Positions 42,933 to 51,905 of a stretch of 64,000 nt of DNA are shown here, in pieces. Made by a program: the position numbers and the translations under genes. The first letter of the stretch is position 1, and the number at the start of each line of letters is the position of its first letter. The DNA comes from an uncultured Bacteroidales bacterium (lineage in GTDB: Bacteria > Bacteroidota > Bacteroidia > Bacteroidales > UBA932), in assembly GCA_944325445.1 (NCBI GenBank), contig CALVAG010000001.1:181652-245651 (forward strand). Direction: 5' to 3'. The notes under the pieces are model-generated. The model was given only the letters and a program-made list of their open reading frames with translations, ran no database searches and had not been told where the DNA came from.

Positions 42933-44942
42933 ATGTTGAAAAAAACGGTCATATTTATCGTACTGTTCTTTAACGCGCTGTTAATGAGCGGCCAGTATGA
43001 TATCAATAAATTCTTTTACCGCGGGCGCCAATTTCTGATAGATGGGAAATATGCGGCGGCCATAGATAATTTCAACACCCTGGTCAGATTGGACGACTCG
43101 CTCTACGAGGCATATTTTTTCAGAGGAATCGCAAAGTATAACCTGGGCGATTTCATGGGAGCGGAGCAGGATTTCGACCAGACATTGAAGCTGAATCCGC
43201 TATATACTCCCGCATATCATTACAGGGCCATTACGTTGAGCAGAACAGGCGAATATGACAGAGCGTTGCAGGATCTGGAGGAGGCGGTGGATTTGAGGCC
43301 GAGCTACTATGGCCTCTATTTCAGCAGGGGAGTTACTTATTTTCTCTCCCAGCAGTTCGACAAGGCGGTGGGCGATTTCGACCGTTTTCTCAGATATGAT
43401 TCCAGGGTTCCCGAAGCCTACCTGAACCGCGGAGCATGTTATTTATATTTGAAAGATACCGTCAAAGCGCTGTCTGATTATAATCGGGCAGTCAATTTGA
43501 ACATGTTCGATCCGGAAGGGTATATCCGCCGTTCGAGGGTATATGCCATGCAGGGAAACGACTCCCTTGCCATGGTTGATTTGAACAGCGCCCTGAGGCT
43601 GGATTCGACAAATACGTTTGCCTATTTCAACAGAGCTCTGATCAAGTATGACAGGCTCGATATAATGGGGGCATTGGAGGATATAAACAAGGTTCTGGAG
43701 TACGATCCGGGCAATGCCCTGACTTTGTACAACAGGGCATTGATACGTACTCAGATAGGAGACTACAACAATGCGCTCGATGATTACGACAGAGTGTTGG
43801 CTGTCAATCCGAACAATGTCCTGGCCTATTTCAACAGGGCCGGTGTCTTTCTGGAACTCAACCGTTACCGGGATGCAATGGATGATTATTCCCAGGCTAT
43901 AAATCTCTATCCCGATTTTGCGAAAGCCTATTATAACCGGGCTTATGCAAAGAATCAGTTGGGGCAGTTCAATTCTGCCAGACGGGATTATGAAATTGCC
44001 GAGGAGAAGGTAAGGGAGTACAGGGCCATTACACGCGATTCCGCCGGACGCAGCGCCTTTGCGGATACATCGCGCAAGTATGACAGCCTGCTTGCGCTGG
44101 ATGCGGATTTTGCAAAGAAGGATTTCAATAACGAACTGTTGCAGTACAGGGATATCGATATCAAACTCAAACCTCTGTATAAGTTCAATATATCGGATAA
44201 GGGCAGAGTCTATGTCGCCCTGGAGAGAAATTATTTGAGCCGTGTGCTGGATGATTTTATCGATTCTCTCGGATTGCCTGTAAATCTTATATGTGCAAAG
44301 AACAGTGACGGAGAATTGTCGGAATATGAAAGGGAGATAGATGCAAAACTGGAGCGCTATGAACTGAACATAGGTGATAAGTCCGATGGCATATATGCGA
44401 AACTGCTATTTGCAAAAGGCATATTGGAGGGCGACGGAAAACAATACAATTCCGCTCTTTCATATTACGACAAAGCCATATCGCTCGAACCCGGGCAGGC
44501 GTTTTATTACATGAACAGAGGTGCGGTACAGTCGGAAATCATAGATTTTATCTCGTCAATGGAGAGCAATGTGCAGATTCTTACCCTTGACGAATCCGGC
44601 ACGGCAAGGGCGAGGGTACAGGAACCGTCATACAAAAACTACGATTATACGGCTGCAATCCATGATATGAACAAGGCGCTCACGATTATGCCGGATTTCC
44701 CGTATATCCATTATAATCTGGGCAATCTGTATTGCCTGTCGGACGATTTGCCGGAGGCAATAAACCAATATACGAAGGCTATAGAGCAATATCCTTATCT
44801 GCCTGAGGCGTATTATAATCGCGGTCTTGTGCTTATCTATTTGAAAGATAAGGCAAAAGGCTGTATAGATTTAAGCAAGGCAGGCGAACTCGGAGTGGCG
44901 GATGCCTATCCGGTCATAAAGAAATACTGTACAGAAGAGTAG
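42933..44942 (+). CDS. Exported multi-TPR protein
   Basis: A 669-residue protein with a signal sequence (KKTVIFIVLFFNALLMSG) and at least ten tetratricopeptide repeats from about residue 30 to 345 (for example YEAYFFRGIAKYNLGDFMGA and VLAYFNRAGVFLELNRYRDA). A non-TPR stretch follows (about 350-490), and further repeats sit at the C terminus (PYIHYNLGNLYCLSDDLPEA). It is translated right after mtgA (3 bp), which suggests an envelope scaffold working with peptidoglycan synthesis. That link is from position only. Large TPR proteins of this type are common in Bacteroidota without assigned role. Confidence 0.8.
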   Translation: MLKKTVIFIVLFFNALLMSGQYDINKFFYRGRQFLIDGKYAAAIDNFNTLVRLDDSLYEAYFFRGIAKYNLGDFMGAEQDFDQTLKLNPLYTPAYHYRAITLSRTGEYDRALQDLEEAVDLRPSYYGLYFSRGVTYFLSQQFDKAVGDFDRFLRYDSRVPEAYLNRGACYLYLKDTVKALSDYNRAVNLNMFDPEGYIRRSRVYAMQGNDSLAMVDLNSALRLDSTNTFAYFNRALIKYDRLDIMGALEDINKVLEYDPGNALTLYNRALIRTQIGDYNNALDDYDRVLAVNPNNVLAYFNRAGVFLELNRYRDAMDDYSQAINLYPDFAKAYYNRAYAKNQLGQFNSARRDYEIAEEKVREYRAITRDSAGRSAFADTSRKYDSLLALDADFAKKDFNNELLQYRDIDIKLKPLYKFNISDKGRVYVALERNYLSRVLDDFIDSLGLPVNLICAKNSDGELSEYEREIDAKLERYELNIGDKSDGIYAKLLFAKGILEGDGKQYNSALSYYDKAISLEPGQAFYYMNRGAVQSEIIDFISSMESNVQILTLDESGTARARVQEPSYKNYDYTAAIHDMNKALTIMPDFPYIHYNLGNLYCLSDDLPEAINQYTKAIEQYPYLPEAYYNRGLVLIYLKDKAKGCIDLSKAGELGVADAYPVIKKYCTEE

Positions 44943-44974
44943 TCTGTTATTCGTTCAGGCGGGTTTGACTTTTT

Positions 44975-45388
44975 TCAATTTTTCTTTCGGGCGTTTCTCA
45001 GTGTCGAGGCGGCTCTTACAAGCGCTTCGTCCCTGGCTATATATCTGAGTGCGGTAAATGTGAGAATGACGCATATTATAGGGAATACTGCTGTAATTGA
45101 GAAGATCGTCCCCTCTTCGCATGTGAAGAATGCGTAGGCAATCCAACCCTGAAAGGCAAGCAGGAGGATGATATTGAATATGCAGAGCCTGATCTGGAAC
45201 AGCCTGTGATGGTACATGAAAATCGTAAAAAACGCTATGAACAGCGTAGCTATGGAAAGTATCAGATAAGGAGTGTATTCGGTGTACTTTACGGTATATT
45301 CGGCCGTGTAAAACACTTTGCTTGACAATATTGCAATAATCAATCCTACGGTAGCCAGCAGGAAGAGTGTCTGTATTCTCTGTATCAT
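44975..45388 (-). CDS. DUF4293 family membrane protein
   Basis: A 137-residue protein with four predicted membrane helices (IQTLFLLATVGLIIAILSS; LILSIATLFIAFFTIFMY; IILLLAFQGWIAYAFF; VFPIICVILTFTALRY) and a basic C-terminal tail. It begins with the family's MIQRIQTLFLL. DUF4293 is a Bacteroidota-specific family of unknown role. It is convergent with the TPR gene and divergent from the nucleoside phosphorylase gene. Its own -7 box is at 45413-45420. Confidence 0.85.
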   Translation of the reverse strand: MIQRIQTLFLLATVGLIIAILSSKVFYTAEYTVKYTEYTPYLILSIATLFIAFFTIFMYHHRLFQIRLCIFNIILLLAFQGWIAYAFFTCEEGTIFSITAVFPIICVILTFTALRYIARDEALVRAASTLRNARKKN

Positions 45389-45412
45389 ATCCCGATTGTT
45401 GTTTTTTGCGGC

Positions 45413-45420
45413 AAAACTAC
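45413..45420 (-). promoter_or_regulatory. -7 element of the DUF4293 gene (TAGTTTTG)
   Basis: The minus-strand reading TAGTTTTG matches TAnnTTTG, 25 bp before the start codon at 45388. Confidence 0.55.
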
Positions 45421-45432
45421 AAAATAAATTCT

Positions 45433-45440
45433 TACCTTTG
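45433..45440 (+). promoter_or_regulatory. -7 element of the nucleoside phosphorylase gene (TACCTTTG)
   Basis: TACCTTTG matches TAnnTTTG, 30 bp before the ATG at 45470. It is divergent from the DUF4293 box 12 bp away. Confidence 0.6.
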
Positions 45441-45469
45441 AAAAATTAACGTAAAGAGCCGGAAAAATT

Positions 45470-46345
45470 ATGAAAATTGAGAGTTCGGAATTGATTATCA
45501 ACAGCGACAATTCGGTTTTCCATTTGCATATCAGACCAGAGGAACTGGCAGACAATGTGATTCTTGTAGGAGACCCTTCCAGAGTAGACATGGTCGCCTC
45601 CTTTTTTGAAAAATGCGAAGTGAAAAAATCGTCGAGAGAGTTTTTTACAGTGACGGGATACTTCAGGGGCGAGCGTTTTACCGTTCTCTCTACAGGCATA
45701 GGTTCAGACAATATAGATATTGTAATGAATGAACTCGATGCCTTGGCCAATGTCGATTTCAAGACGCGTGAGATAAAAGAGAAAAAGAGAAGCCTGAAGA
45801 TTCTCAGAATCGGCACATGCGGGGCCCTGCAACCCGATATAAAATTGGGAACTCCTCTGTTTTCACATATTTCCATAGGATTCGACGGCCTGTTGAACTG
45901 GTATTCGGGAAGGGAGAATGTGGTAATGGCAGAGGCCGAAGAGAGCTTCAAGAGGCATATGCGATGGAACGCTCATCTGCCGGACCCGTATTTCGTAAAG
46001 GCGGATGAGCAGATGGCCTCGCTCTTTGAAGAAGATACGATAGCCGGCATGACGATTTCGGCTGCCGGATTTTACGGCCCTCAGGGCAGGATCTTAAGAA
46101 TGGGGATAGCAATGCCCGATATGTTGGATTTGTGTGAAAGTTTCAAATATAAGGATTATAGAATCAATAATTTCGAGATGGAAGGAGCTGCATTGGCCGG
46201 CCTCTCGCGCCATCTCGGGCACAGGGCCGCCACTATCTGTTGCGTCATTGCAAACCGGTACAACCATGATGCCTTGCCCGATTATAAATCGAAAGTCAAG
46301 GAGGTTGTGGAATTGGCTTTGGACAGATTGTCGTTAATGGTGTAG
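45470..46345 (+). CDS. Nucleoside phosphorylase (uridine phosphorylase-like)
   Basis: A 291-residue PNP/UDP family phosphorylase. It has VILVGDPSRVDMVASFFEK (phosphate-binding start), STGIGSDNIDIVMNELDAL, RIGTCGALQPDIKLGTPL and NNFEMEGAALAGLSRHLGHR, where the Met-Glu pair binds ribose. Closest in pattern to uridine phosphorylases, but purine substrates are not excluded. It releases a free base and ribose-1-phosphate for salvage. It is somewhat longer than E. coli Udp (about 253 residues), with an N-terminal extension. Followed by a hairpin terminator. Confidence 0.87.
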   Translation: MKIESSELIINSDNSVFHLHIRPEELADNVILVGDPSRVDMVASFFEKCEVKKSSREFFTVTGYFRGERFTVLSTGIGSDNIDIVMNELDALANVDFKTREIKEKKRSLKILRIGTCGALQPDIKLGTPLFSHISIGFDGLLNWYSGRENVVMAEAEESFKRHMRWNAHLPDPYFVKADEQMASLFEEDTIAGMTISAAGFYGPQGRILRMGIAMPDMLDLCESFKYKDYRINNFEMEGAALAGLSRHLGHRAATICCVIANRYNHDALPDYKSKVKEVVELALDRLSLMV

Positions 46346-46360
46346 CGTGACGGAAGTGGA

Positions 46361-46386
46361 AAAGGACGGCCATCGGGCCATCCTTT
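46361..46386 (+). terminator. Hairpin after the nucleoside phosphorylase gene
   Basis: AAAGGACGGCC (46361-46371) pairs with GGCCATCCTTT (46376-46386) around ATCG with one mismatch. The downstream sequence is only mildly T-rich. It can also end tRNA-Gly transcription from the other side, where the flank is similarly short of T. Confidence 0.55.
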
Positions 46387-46432
46387 CCAATGAAGTTTTT
46401 TGTTTCGTTAGTTAGTGTTTTGGTTAAGAGCG

Positions 46433-46505
46433 AGCGGAAAACGAGATTCGAACTCGCGACCCTCAGCTTGGGAAGCTGATGCTCTACCGACTGAGCTATT
46501 TCCGC
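46433..46505 (-). tRNA. tRNA-Gly (anticodon CCC)
   Basis: Minus strand: acceptor GCGGAAA (from 46505) with TTTCCGC (ending 46434) and discriminator T at 46433. D arm GCTC-AGTCGGTA-GAGC. Anticodon arm TCAGC-TTCCCAA-GCTGA gives CCC. T arm GCGAG-TTCGAAT-CTCGT. CCA is not encoded. Confidence 0.95.
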
Positions 46506-46524
46506 AACAACTGATAACGATATA

Positions 46525-46532
46525 CAAATATA
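46525..46532 (-). promoter_or_regulatory. -7 element of tRNA-Gly (TATATTTG)
   Basis: The minus-strand reading TATATTTG matches TAnnTTTG, 20 bp before the tRNA 5' end, the same distance as for tRNA-Asp. The -33 box is not obvious. Confidence 0.6.
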
Positions 46533-46563
46533 ACAAAATTTTCTACGGTTAGCACACTGTAAA

Positions 46564-47814
46564 ATGAATTTATACCTGTTTATTGCAAAAAAAATTGCCT
46601 ATAAAAGCGCGGAAAAAGGAAAATTGAGCAAGATAAGCAACCTTATCGCAACACTCTCCGTAGCTATAAGTATAGCCGTCATCATTGTGGCGATAGCCGT
46701 GGCAAACGGGTTCAGATATCAGATAAGGGATAAGGCTTCCGGCTTTAGCGGCGATATAACTCTATCTGCTCCAGGAGTTGATATACTCGATTATCTTTAT
46801 CCTGTCGAGGCGCCTGTCTATCTCTCCGAATTGAATTCTCTGAAGGAGGTGGAGTCTGTGGGAGGTGTTGCATACAGGAGCGGTATTTTAAAGAGCGAAG
46901 ACCTTATTCAGGGTGCGATATTCAAAGGGGTGGATTCGCTGTATAACAAAAAGTTTTACGGGGAGCACCTGCTGTGCGGGATTTTGCCGGATTATTCTGC
47001 GGATACTCTTTCGTCCGATATACTGATTTCAAAATCAATGGCGGATGCTCTCGATTATGGATTGAACGATAAGATATTCGCCTATTTTGTGGGCGAGGAG
47101 GTGACTTTCAGAATTTTCAATATATGCGGCATTTACGATGCCATACTGGAAGAATTCGACAATAAGATTATAATTGCGGATATCTCCATGATACGCAGTG
47201 TGAACGGATGGGATGAGAATATGCTGTCGGGTTACGAGATAGTCTTGAAAAAGAAGTATAAATCCAAAACTGCGGATGCCGCAATTGCAGTCGAGAATGT
47301 GATAATGGAGAATACTCCGTCCGACGACTCTTTTGCGCTGCTGCCTTCGACTGTGGAAGAGCGGTTCTATATTTTATATGACTGGCTCAGGCTTCTGGAT
47401 ATAAACGTGCTGATACTCCTTGCCCTTATGATGGCGGTTGCCGGGTTCAATATGGTCTCCGGACTGCTTATCATACTTTTCGAGAGGATTCCACACATAG
47501 GCCTGCTTAAGGCATTGGGCATGAGAAACAGGAATATATCGAAAATATTTCTGTACCGTTCGTCGTTTATCGTTCTTAAGGGTTTTCTCATCGGGAATCT
47601 CCTTTCTCTGGCATTCTGTCTTCTGGAGTGGAAATACAGGTTTATACCGTTGGATGCGGAGAACTATTTTGTAAACCATGTCCCGGTTCATCTGGAATGG
47701 CAGACGGTGATACTCGTAAATCTTCTGGCATTTTTGGCGATAATGGCAATTTTAATGATACCGTGCCATATCATAAGCAAGGTGTCGCCATCCAGGACAT
47801 TGGTCGTCAAATAG
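46564..47814 (+). CDS. LolC/LolE-type ABC transporter permease
   Basis: A 416-residue inner-membrane permease of the lipoprotein-release (LolC/E, FtsX-like) family. TM1 is at about 25-50 (LIATLSVAISIAVIIVAIAV), a large periplasmic domain spans about 55-265, and three C-terminal helices follow (INVLILLALMMAVAGFNMVS; LLIILFERIPHIGLLKALGM; LVNLLAFLAIMAILMIP). IPHIGLLKALGMRNRNI is the coupling-loop signature. It transfers lipoproteins out of the inner membrane with a LolD ATPase that is not in the window. The stop overlaps the convergent MltF-like gene by 8 bp. Confidence 0.88.
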   Translation: MNLYLFIAKKIAYKSAEKGKLSKISNLIATLSVAISIAVIIVAIAVANGFRYQIRDKASGFSGDITLSAPGVDILDYLYPVEAPVYLSELNSLKEVESVGGVAYRSGILKSEDLIQGAIFKGVDSLYNKKFYGEHLLCGILPDYSADTLSSDILISKSMADALDYGLNDKIFAYFVGEEVTFRIFNICGIYDAILEEFDNKIIIADISMIRSVNGWDENMLSGYEIVLKKKYKSKTADAAIAVENVIMENTPSDDSFALLPSTVEERFYILYDWLRLLDINVLILLALMMAVAGFNMVSGLLIILFERIPHIGLLKALGMRNRNISKIFLYRSSFIVLKGFLIGNLLSLAFCLLEWKYRFIPLDAENYFVNHVPVHLEWQTVILVNLLAFLAIMAILMIPCHIISKVSPSRTLVVK

Positions 47815-48862
47815 CGTCTTCCTCTTTATAATACAGATAACGTTCATTTATCTGTTCCATGTATTTCAGGGTTTCGGTACCCTTGAATTTACCCAGTTTT
47901 ACGACTGTGTCCATATAGTAATCTCTTTTCTGGAGCAGGGGAATTACCGTTGCAAGAGTATCCCAGACAAGATGATTGCGGCCTATCGACTTTGCAAGGT
48001 TCATGATATCTTCCATTCTGCCCTCTCCGCAGTTATATGTGGCAATCGCTATGAGCGGTGCATTGAGAGAATCGGCTCCCATTTTTTCATACATCCTCTG
48101 TAATCGCAGCAGATGGCGGGTGCCTGCCTTTATATTCTCTTCGGGATCGTATATATCCTCTATGCCGTAACTTTTTGCAACGCTCTCCTTGATCTGCATC
48201 AGGCCGATGGCGCCTCTGCTGGAACTTACGCCTATTTTGAATTTGGACTCCTGGTAAATAAGTGCGGCAAGCAGCCTCCAGTCCCAGCCCAGTATCCTGC
48301 TGCTCTCTTTTATCTGCTCATCGTAAGGAGATATTGCATTGCGGTTTCCGGAGTAGTTTTTGTGATATTTTCCATAAAGTTTTTCGAATTCCCTGCTTTG
48401 CCTGATGGAGGTGAACCAGTAATTGAACAGTTTGATGAAATCGTAACTCTCTTTTTTTGCAACGCAGATGTTGAGCTCTTCGTCAATCGGGATGGTGGAG
48501 ATTACCTCATCCTGGAATATCTCCGGGACAGTGTCCCTGTTCGAATTGACTACCATGAAATCCACCTCCTCCGTTATGAGGTCGGCCCAGCAGTCGAAGC
48601 CTCCCTCCGTCGGTATGATTTCGGTATAAGTGAGCTGGTGGGAGTCGAACAGCCTGAACAGTTCATATGTATAGCCTAATCCATGCCCCTTCTCACCGAT
48701 GTGATTGATGAAAAATACATTGCAAATCAGTGTGTCGGAAGCCAGAAAATGAGGAACGGACTTATCCTGTCTCCCATTTTCCCTGCGCGGAAACAGTATG
48801 ATGAACGCAAATATTATGGATGCTATAGGGTATATAAGGTATCTGCTTCTCCAAAATTTCAT
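47807..48862 (-). CDS. MltF-like lytic transglycosylase
   Basis: A 351-residue envelope protein. It has an N-terminal membrane anchor (LIYPIASIIFAFIILFP). The following region (about 45-170) resembles the ABC-type substrate-binding domain of MltF: FDCWADLITEEVDFMVVNSN. The C-terminal SLT domain (about 195-350) has the catalytic Glu in LLAALIYQESKFKIGVSSSR plus GLMQIKESVAKSYG and YNCGEGRMEDIMNLA. It cuts peptidoglycan to 1,6-anhydro products. Located 3 bp after the porin gene stop on the same strand, so the two are cotranscribed. Confidence 0.88.
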   Translation of the reverse strand: MKFWRSRYLIYPIASIIFAFIILFPRRENGRQDKSVPHFLASDTLICNVFFINHIGEKGHGLGYTYELFRLFDSHQLTYTEIIPTEGGFDCWADLITEEVDFMVVNSNRDTVPEIFQDEVISTIPIDEELNICVAKKESYDFIKLFNYWFTSIRQSREFEKLYGKYHKNYSGNRNAISPYDEQIKESSRILGWDWRLLAALIYQESKFKIGVSSSRGAIGLMQIKESVAKSYGIEDIYDPEENIKAGTRHLLRLQRMYEKMGADSLNAPLIAIATYNCGEGRMEDIMNLAKSIGRNHLVWDTLATVIPLLQKRDYYMDTVVKLGKFKGTETLKYMEQINERYLYYKEEDAI

Positions 48863-48865
48863 AGG

Positions 48866-50989
48866 CTATCTCAAATAGAATGGCCAGAAGATTCCGAATT
48901 TAAGAGCTGTCTGCGGCCTTACGTAGCGGTTTGCAGAAAAGTAGTCGCTGTCGGGCCAGTCTTGTCCTGCATTAACCCATTTTACAAAAATGGATGCACG
49001 TTTCCATTGCAGATTTACAAAAACGTCTATGTACGGTGTGCCTCCGATCTTTTCATCGCGTTGATTGTAAAAGAGGCCCGACGCGGGCGAATATGCCTGC
49101 CCGTAATAATCGGTGTTGAATGTCGCATCCGCACCTATCTGTGCGCTCAATACGTTTTTCACCAAATTGAATTCCAGATAATATCTCAGATTCAGAGCCA
49201 GCTTGGGAAGAGGCACAACTTCCTGCTTCGACGATAGCTGGAAAAGTATCTTATTCTCCATATGAAATTTCCAAAGTCTGAAATCCTTTCGTAGCCAGGC
49301 TGTCATAACGCTCATGGATTCGGTGTTTTGCACGGCATTCCCCAATGTGTCGAGATAAATGTTGTTGTTCAAAAGCGAATATCCGAAGAATGCCTCCATT
49401 CCGTATGTCGGAATCGTCATCTTTCCCTGAACGGACGTATTGGTTGTCTTGTCGAAATCATTCTCCCAAACGTAGTGGTTTGAATAATAATTGTTATAGA
49501 AAAAAGCGGGCCGCTGTTGCGAAACGTCTATTTTTCCCGTTATATGTATTCCCTGTGATATAGGGTAGAAGGAAACCTTTATTTTTCCGCCTATCGAGAA
49601 GTCGTTCCGGTTATATCCCGCAAGGTAGTATTTCCCGAATCCTTCCCATTGGAAATACTGCTTGACAGAACCCCTTGCTCCAAAATAGAGATAGAGGTTA
49701 TTCTCTTTGACATTACGGTTGCCGCTCATCAGCATTTCAGGCGAAAATTTGTAATACGAGAGGTGCTGATAGCCGACTCCTCCCTCGAGTCCGGATACTA
49801 TCGCCTCTCTGGCCCATGGCTGCAACTTTATGAAAAGGCGGTTTTCGAGATTCATTACCCTGACGGAATCCGATGTCGCTGTAGGGTTTATGAAAAATTT
49901 ATTGTTGTAGAACTCCCTCGCAACGGTATCTGTCATGGCTATATTGTCGTCATACGACCGCGTATAGGTGGAAAATTCTCCCGTATGGCCTATATATGCC
50001 ATCGTGCCTTCGCCTACGGCAGTCGTGTCGTTCTTTTTGAACCTTATCGGGATACCGTACGAATGGGTCAGGAATATGGTGTTTTTTTTATATTTCGACG
50101 ATGCGTCATTCAATCTTACCGGTACGGTACGCAGATCGACAATCGTATCCAAGACCATGCTCAGGTCGGAAATTCCTCCATTTTCATCTCTTTTCACCCT
50201 GTTGAAGATATATCCGGCTTGCGCGATATACCGTTTCCCAAGGTAATTCCCCGTTATGGCAAAGGTTCTGTTGTCTGTACTTTCATTTTCAAGCATTCCG
50301 TTCCCTCCATAGCGTTTGTAGAGTATATTGAAGTTGAACGCCGGAGTGAAGTTCTGGGTATGCAGGAATCTTATGTTTGTCTCCTCCTTTTGCTTGTTGG
50401 CAAAGAGAGTGCCCCAGTAGCCCAATTCCGTATAAGGTGTCTTTACATTGTAGAAAGGCATGGTCTCTACACTGTAACTGTATGGCAAATACGGAGATGC
50501 AAAAGGGAAAATATCCAATTCCTCCCTTTTGAAGTAATTGTACGGCAACATGGCGGAGCCGGCTACCCCCAGATATACCGCCCCCGCATCCTCTTTGAGG
50601 TAGGGGAGTTCGTGAAAGTAGTCGTTGTATGTGGTATCAGGATTTACGACAGTGGGATTGTTGAAATAACCGTCGGTATTCCATACGAACATTCTCTGAT
50701 TGGTTACATCGCCTTTGAACAGATATGTGTCCAGAAGTCTTGGAGTCGCCCTTATGATGCTGTCCTTTCTTGCCCAGATACTGTCCCGGATTGCCCGTTT
50801 CATCTCCTTTTTAGTAAGCTGCGGCCTGGCGAAAATATCCACTGAATCTGCGGCCACGAGCGTAGAATCTGTTCCTGCCGCCGGTATCGAATCAACTGTA
50901 GGATAATCCTGTGCCCCGGCATTTCCCGTTATGCCTATGGCAAAGATCAGCGCGGCAATCGCATATATTTTTTTTAGTGCAACCTGCAT
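48866..50989 (-). CDS. Large outer-membrane beta-barrel ('putative porin')
   Basis: About 707 residues with a signal peptide (IYAIAALIFAIGITGNAGAQ) and an acidic N-terminal stretch. Many amphipathic strands then alternate with aromatic residues, ending in FGIFWPFYLR. The C-terminal part fits the Bacteroidota 'putative porin' (Porin_10) pattern: VKWVNAGQDWPDSDYFS. The ATG at 50989 is used because a TAnnTTTG box at 51009-51016 precludes the longer start at 51019. It leads a two-gene transcript with the MltF-like gene. Substrate unknown. Confidence 0.82.
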   Translation of the reverse strand: MQVALKKIYAIAALIFAIGITGNAGAQDYPTVDSIPAAGTDSTLVAADSVDIFARPQLTKKEMKRAIRDSIWARKDSIIRATPRLLDTYLFKGDVTNQRMFVWNTDGYFNNPTVVNPDTTYNDYFHELPYLKEDAGAVYLGVAGSAMLPYNYFKREELDIFPFASPYLPYSYSVETMPFYNVKTPYTELGYWGTLFANKQKEETNIRFLHTQNFTPAFNFNILYKRYGGNGMLENESTDNRTFAITGNYLGKRYIAQAGYIFNRVKRDENGGISDLSMVLDTIVDLRTVPVRLNDASSKYKKNTIFLTHSYGIPIRFKKNDTTAVGEGTMAYIGHTGEFSTYTRSYDDNIAMTDTVAREFYNNKFFINPTATSDSVRVMNLENRLFIKLQPWAREAIVSGLEGGVGYQHLSYYKFSPEMLMSGNRNVKENNLYLYFGARGSVKQYFQWEGFGKYYLAGYNRNDFSIGGKIKVSFYPISQGIHITGKIDVSQQRPAFFYNNYYSNHYVWENDFDKTTNTSVQGKMTIPTYGMEAFFGYSLLNNNIYLDTLGNAVQNTESMSVMTAWLRKDFRLWKFHMENKILFQLSSKQEVVPLPKLALNLRYYLEFNLVKNVLSAQIGADATFNTDYYGQAYSPASGLFYNQRDEKIGGTPYIDVFVNLQWKRASIFVKWVNAGQDWPDSDYFSANRYVRPQTALKFGIFWPFYLR

Positions 50990-51008
50990 CTGGATTATTT
51001 CTTGGCTG

Positions 51009-51016
51009 CAAACATA
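51009..51016 (-). promoter_or_regulatory. -7 element of the porin-MltF transcript (TATGTTTG)
   Basis: The minus-strand reading TATGTTTG matches TAnnTTTG and lies 20 bp before the start codon at 50989. Confidence 0.6.
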
Positions 51017-51030
51017 CAAAAAAATAGATA

Positions 51031-51069
51031 AAAAAAGGACAGCAGGAGGCTTATGGCCCCGGCTGTCCC
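51031..51069 (-). terminator. Terminator of the pncB-ROK-MFS-SIS operon
   Basis: On the minus strand GGACAGC and GCTGTCC pair around an inner CC/GG-rich loop and are followed by T6-7. It lies 26 bp after the SIS gene stop (51095) and just before the porin promoter. Confidence 0.8.
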
Positions 51070-51094
51070 GATTCCTTATTGTCTTTTACCTGAA

Positions 51095-51856
51095 TCAGAG
51101 GCAGGAAACCCTCTCTTTATAAACTCTCAAGCACTCATCGAGCCTATCCTGTGCCGTTGTATCTCCAGGAACATTATGCGAAGGATGGATGTATAGTTTG
51201 ACTCCTCTGTCTGCAAGAATTTCTGCGACTGTAGTGACAGTCATCCATACCAATGTCACGAAAGCAAGTGTAGAGACTGGCCCCACTTTGTCGAAGTGAT
51301 TCTTCAAAGGCACGCTTGCATCTACCAGCGGAGCGCATGAATCAACGACTACATCCGCAATTTCGAAAAGGTTCTTTCCGCATGAGTGACGGCTTTTCTT
51401 TCCCTTCGTTTCAGCGGCAGATCCGAATACAACGACCTTCATACCCATCTCTTTTGCCTTGAGGGCAACCTCGATGTTTACTCCGTTTATACCGGTGTGC
51501 GAGAAAATCCACATGGTATCTCTCTTGTCAAAATTATATGCTTTCATAATGGCGTCGCCATATCCTTCGGCTCTTTCGAGATAGAGGAACTGATGAATAC
51601 CCATCTGGCCGGTAATGCCTGTGAAGAATGTCATCGGAAGCTCTACAATAGGATGGAACCCTACAAAACCGCCGATGCGCGGATACATCTCCTCTACGGG
51701 AATCGTAGCGTGGCCGCATCCGAAAGTGTGTACCCATCTGCCGGATTGTATGGAATCCGCCATGAGTTCAGCGGCCTTTTTAATGTTGTCCAACTGTGTA
51801 GTCTCGATTTTGGCCTGAACCTCACGAGCTTTCTTTAACCATTCTAATGCTAACAT
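51095..51856 (-). CDS. SIS-domain sugar-phosphate isomerase-like protein (UPF0309 type)
   Basis: A 253-residue protein with a single SIS domain: ADSIQSGRWVHTFGCGHATI is the phosphosugar-binding start, VEEMYPRIGGFVGFHP the next element, and FSHTGINGVNIEVALKAKE the Ser/Thr-rich sugar-phosphate loop. The pattern fits the UPF0309/DUF2529 group rather than the MurNAc-6-phosphate etherase MurQ. Such proteins isomerise or bind amino-sugar phosphates. Last gene of the operon pncB-ROK-MFS-SIS. The substrate is probably the sugar phosphate made by the ROK kinase, but this is inference. Confidence 0.8.
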   Translation of the reverse strand: MLALEWLKKAREVQAKIETTQLDNIKKAAELMADSIQSGRWVHTFGCGHATIPVEEMYPRIGGFVGFHPIVELPMTFFTGITGQMGIHQFLYLERAEGYGDAIMKAYNFDKRDTMWIFSHTGINGVNIEVALKAKEMGMKVVVFGSAAETKGKKSRHSCGKNLFEIADVVVDSCAPLVDASVPLKNHFDKVGPVSTLAFVTLVWMTVTTVAEILADRGVKLYIHPSHNVPGDTTAQDRLDECLRVYKERVSCL

Positions 51857-51905
51857 GTCTATTTGTTTTTAATTATAGTTAATATGTTTTTACATTTATC
51901 TCTGT

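Noticed and set aside
48113..50845. Long plus-strand frames (up to 398 codons) opposite the MltF-like and porin genes
   Set aside because: Low-complexity, arginine- and tyrosine-rich translations without domains. The minus-strand genes have signal peptides, catalytic motifs and promoters.
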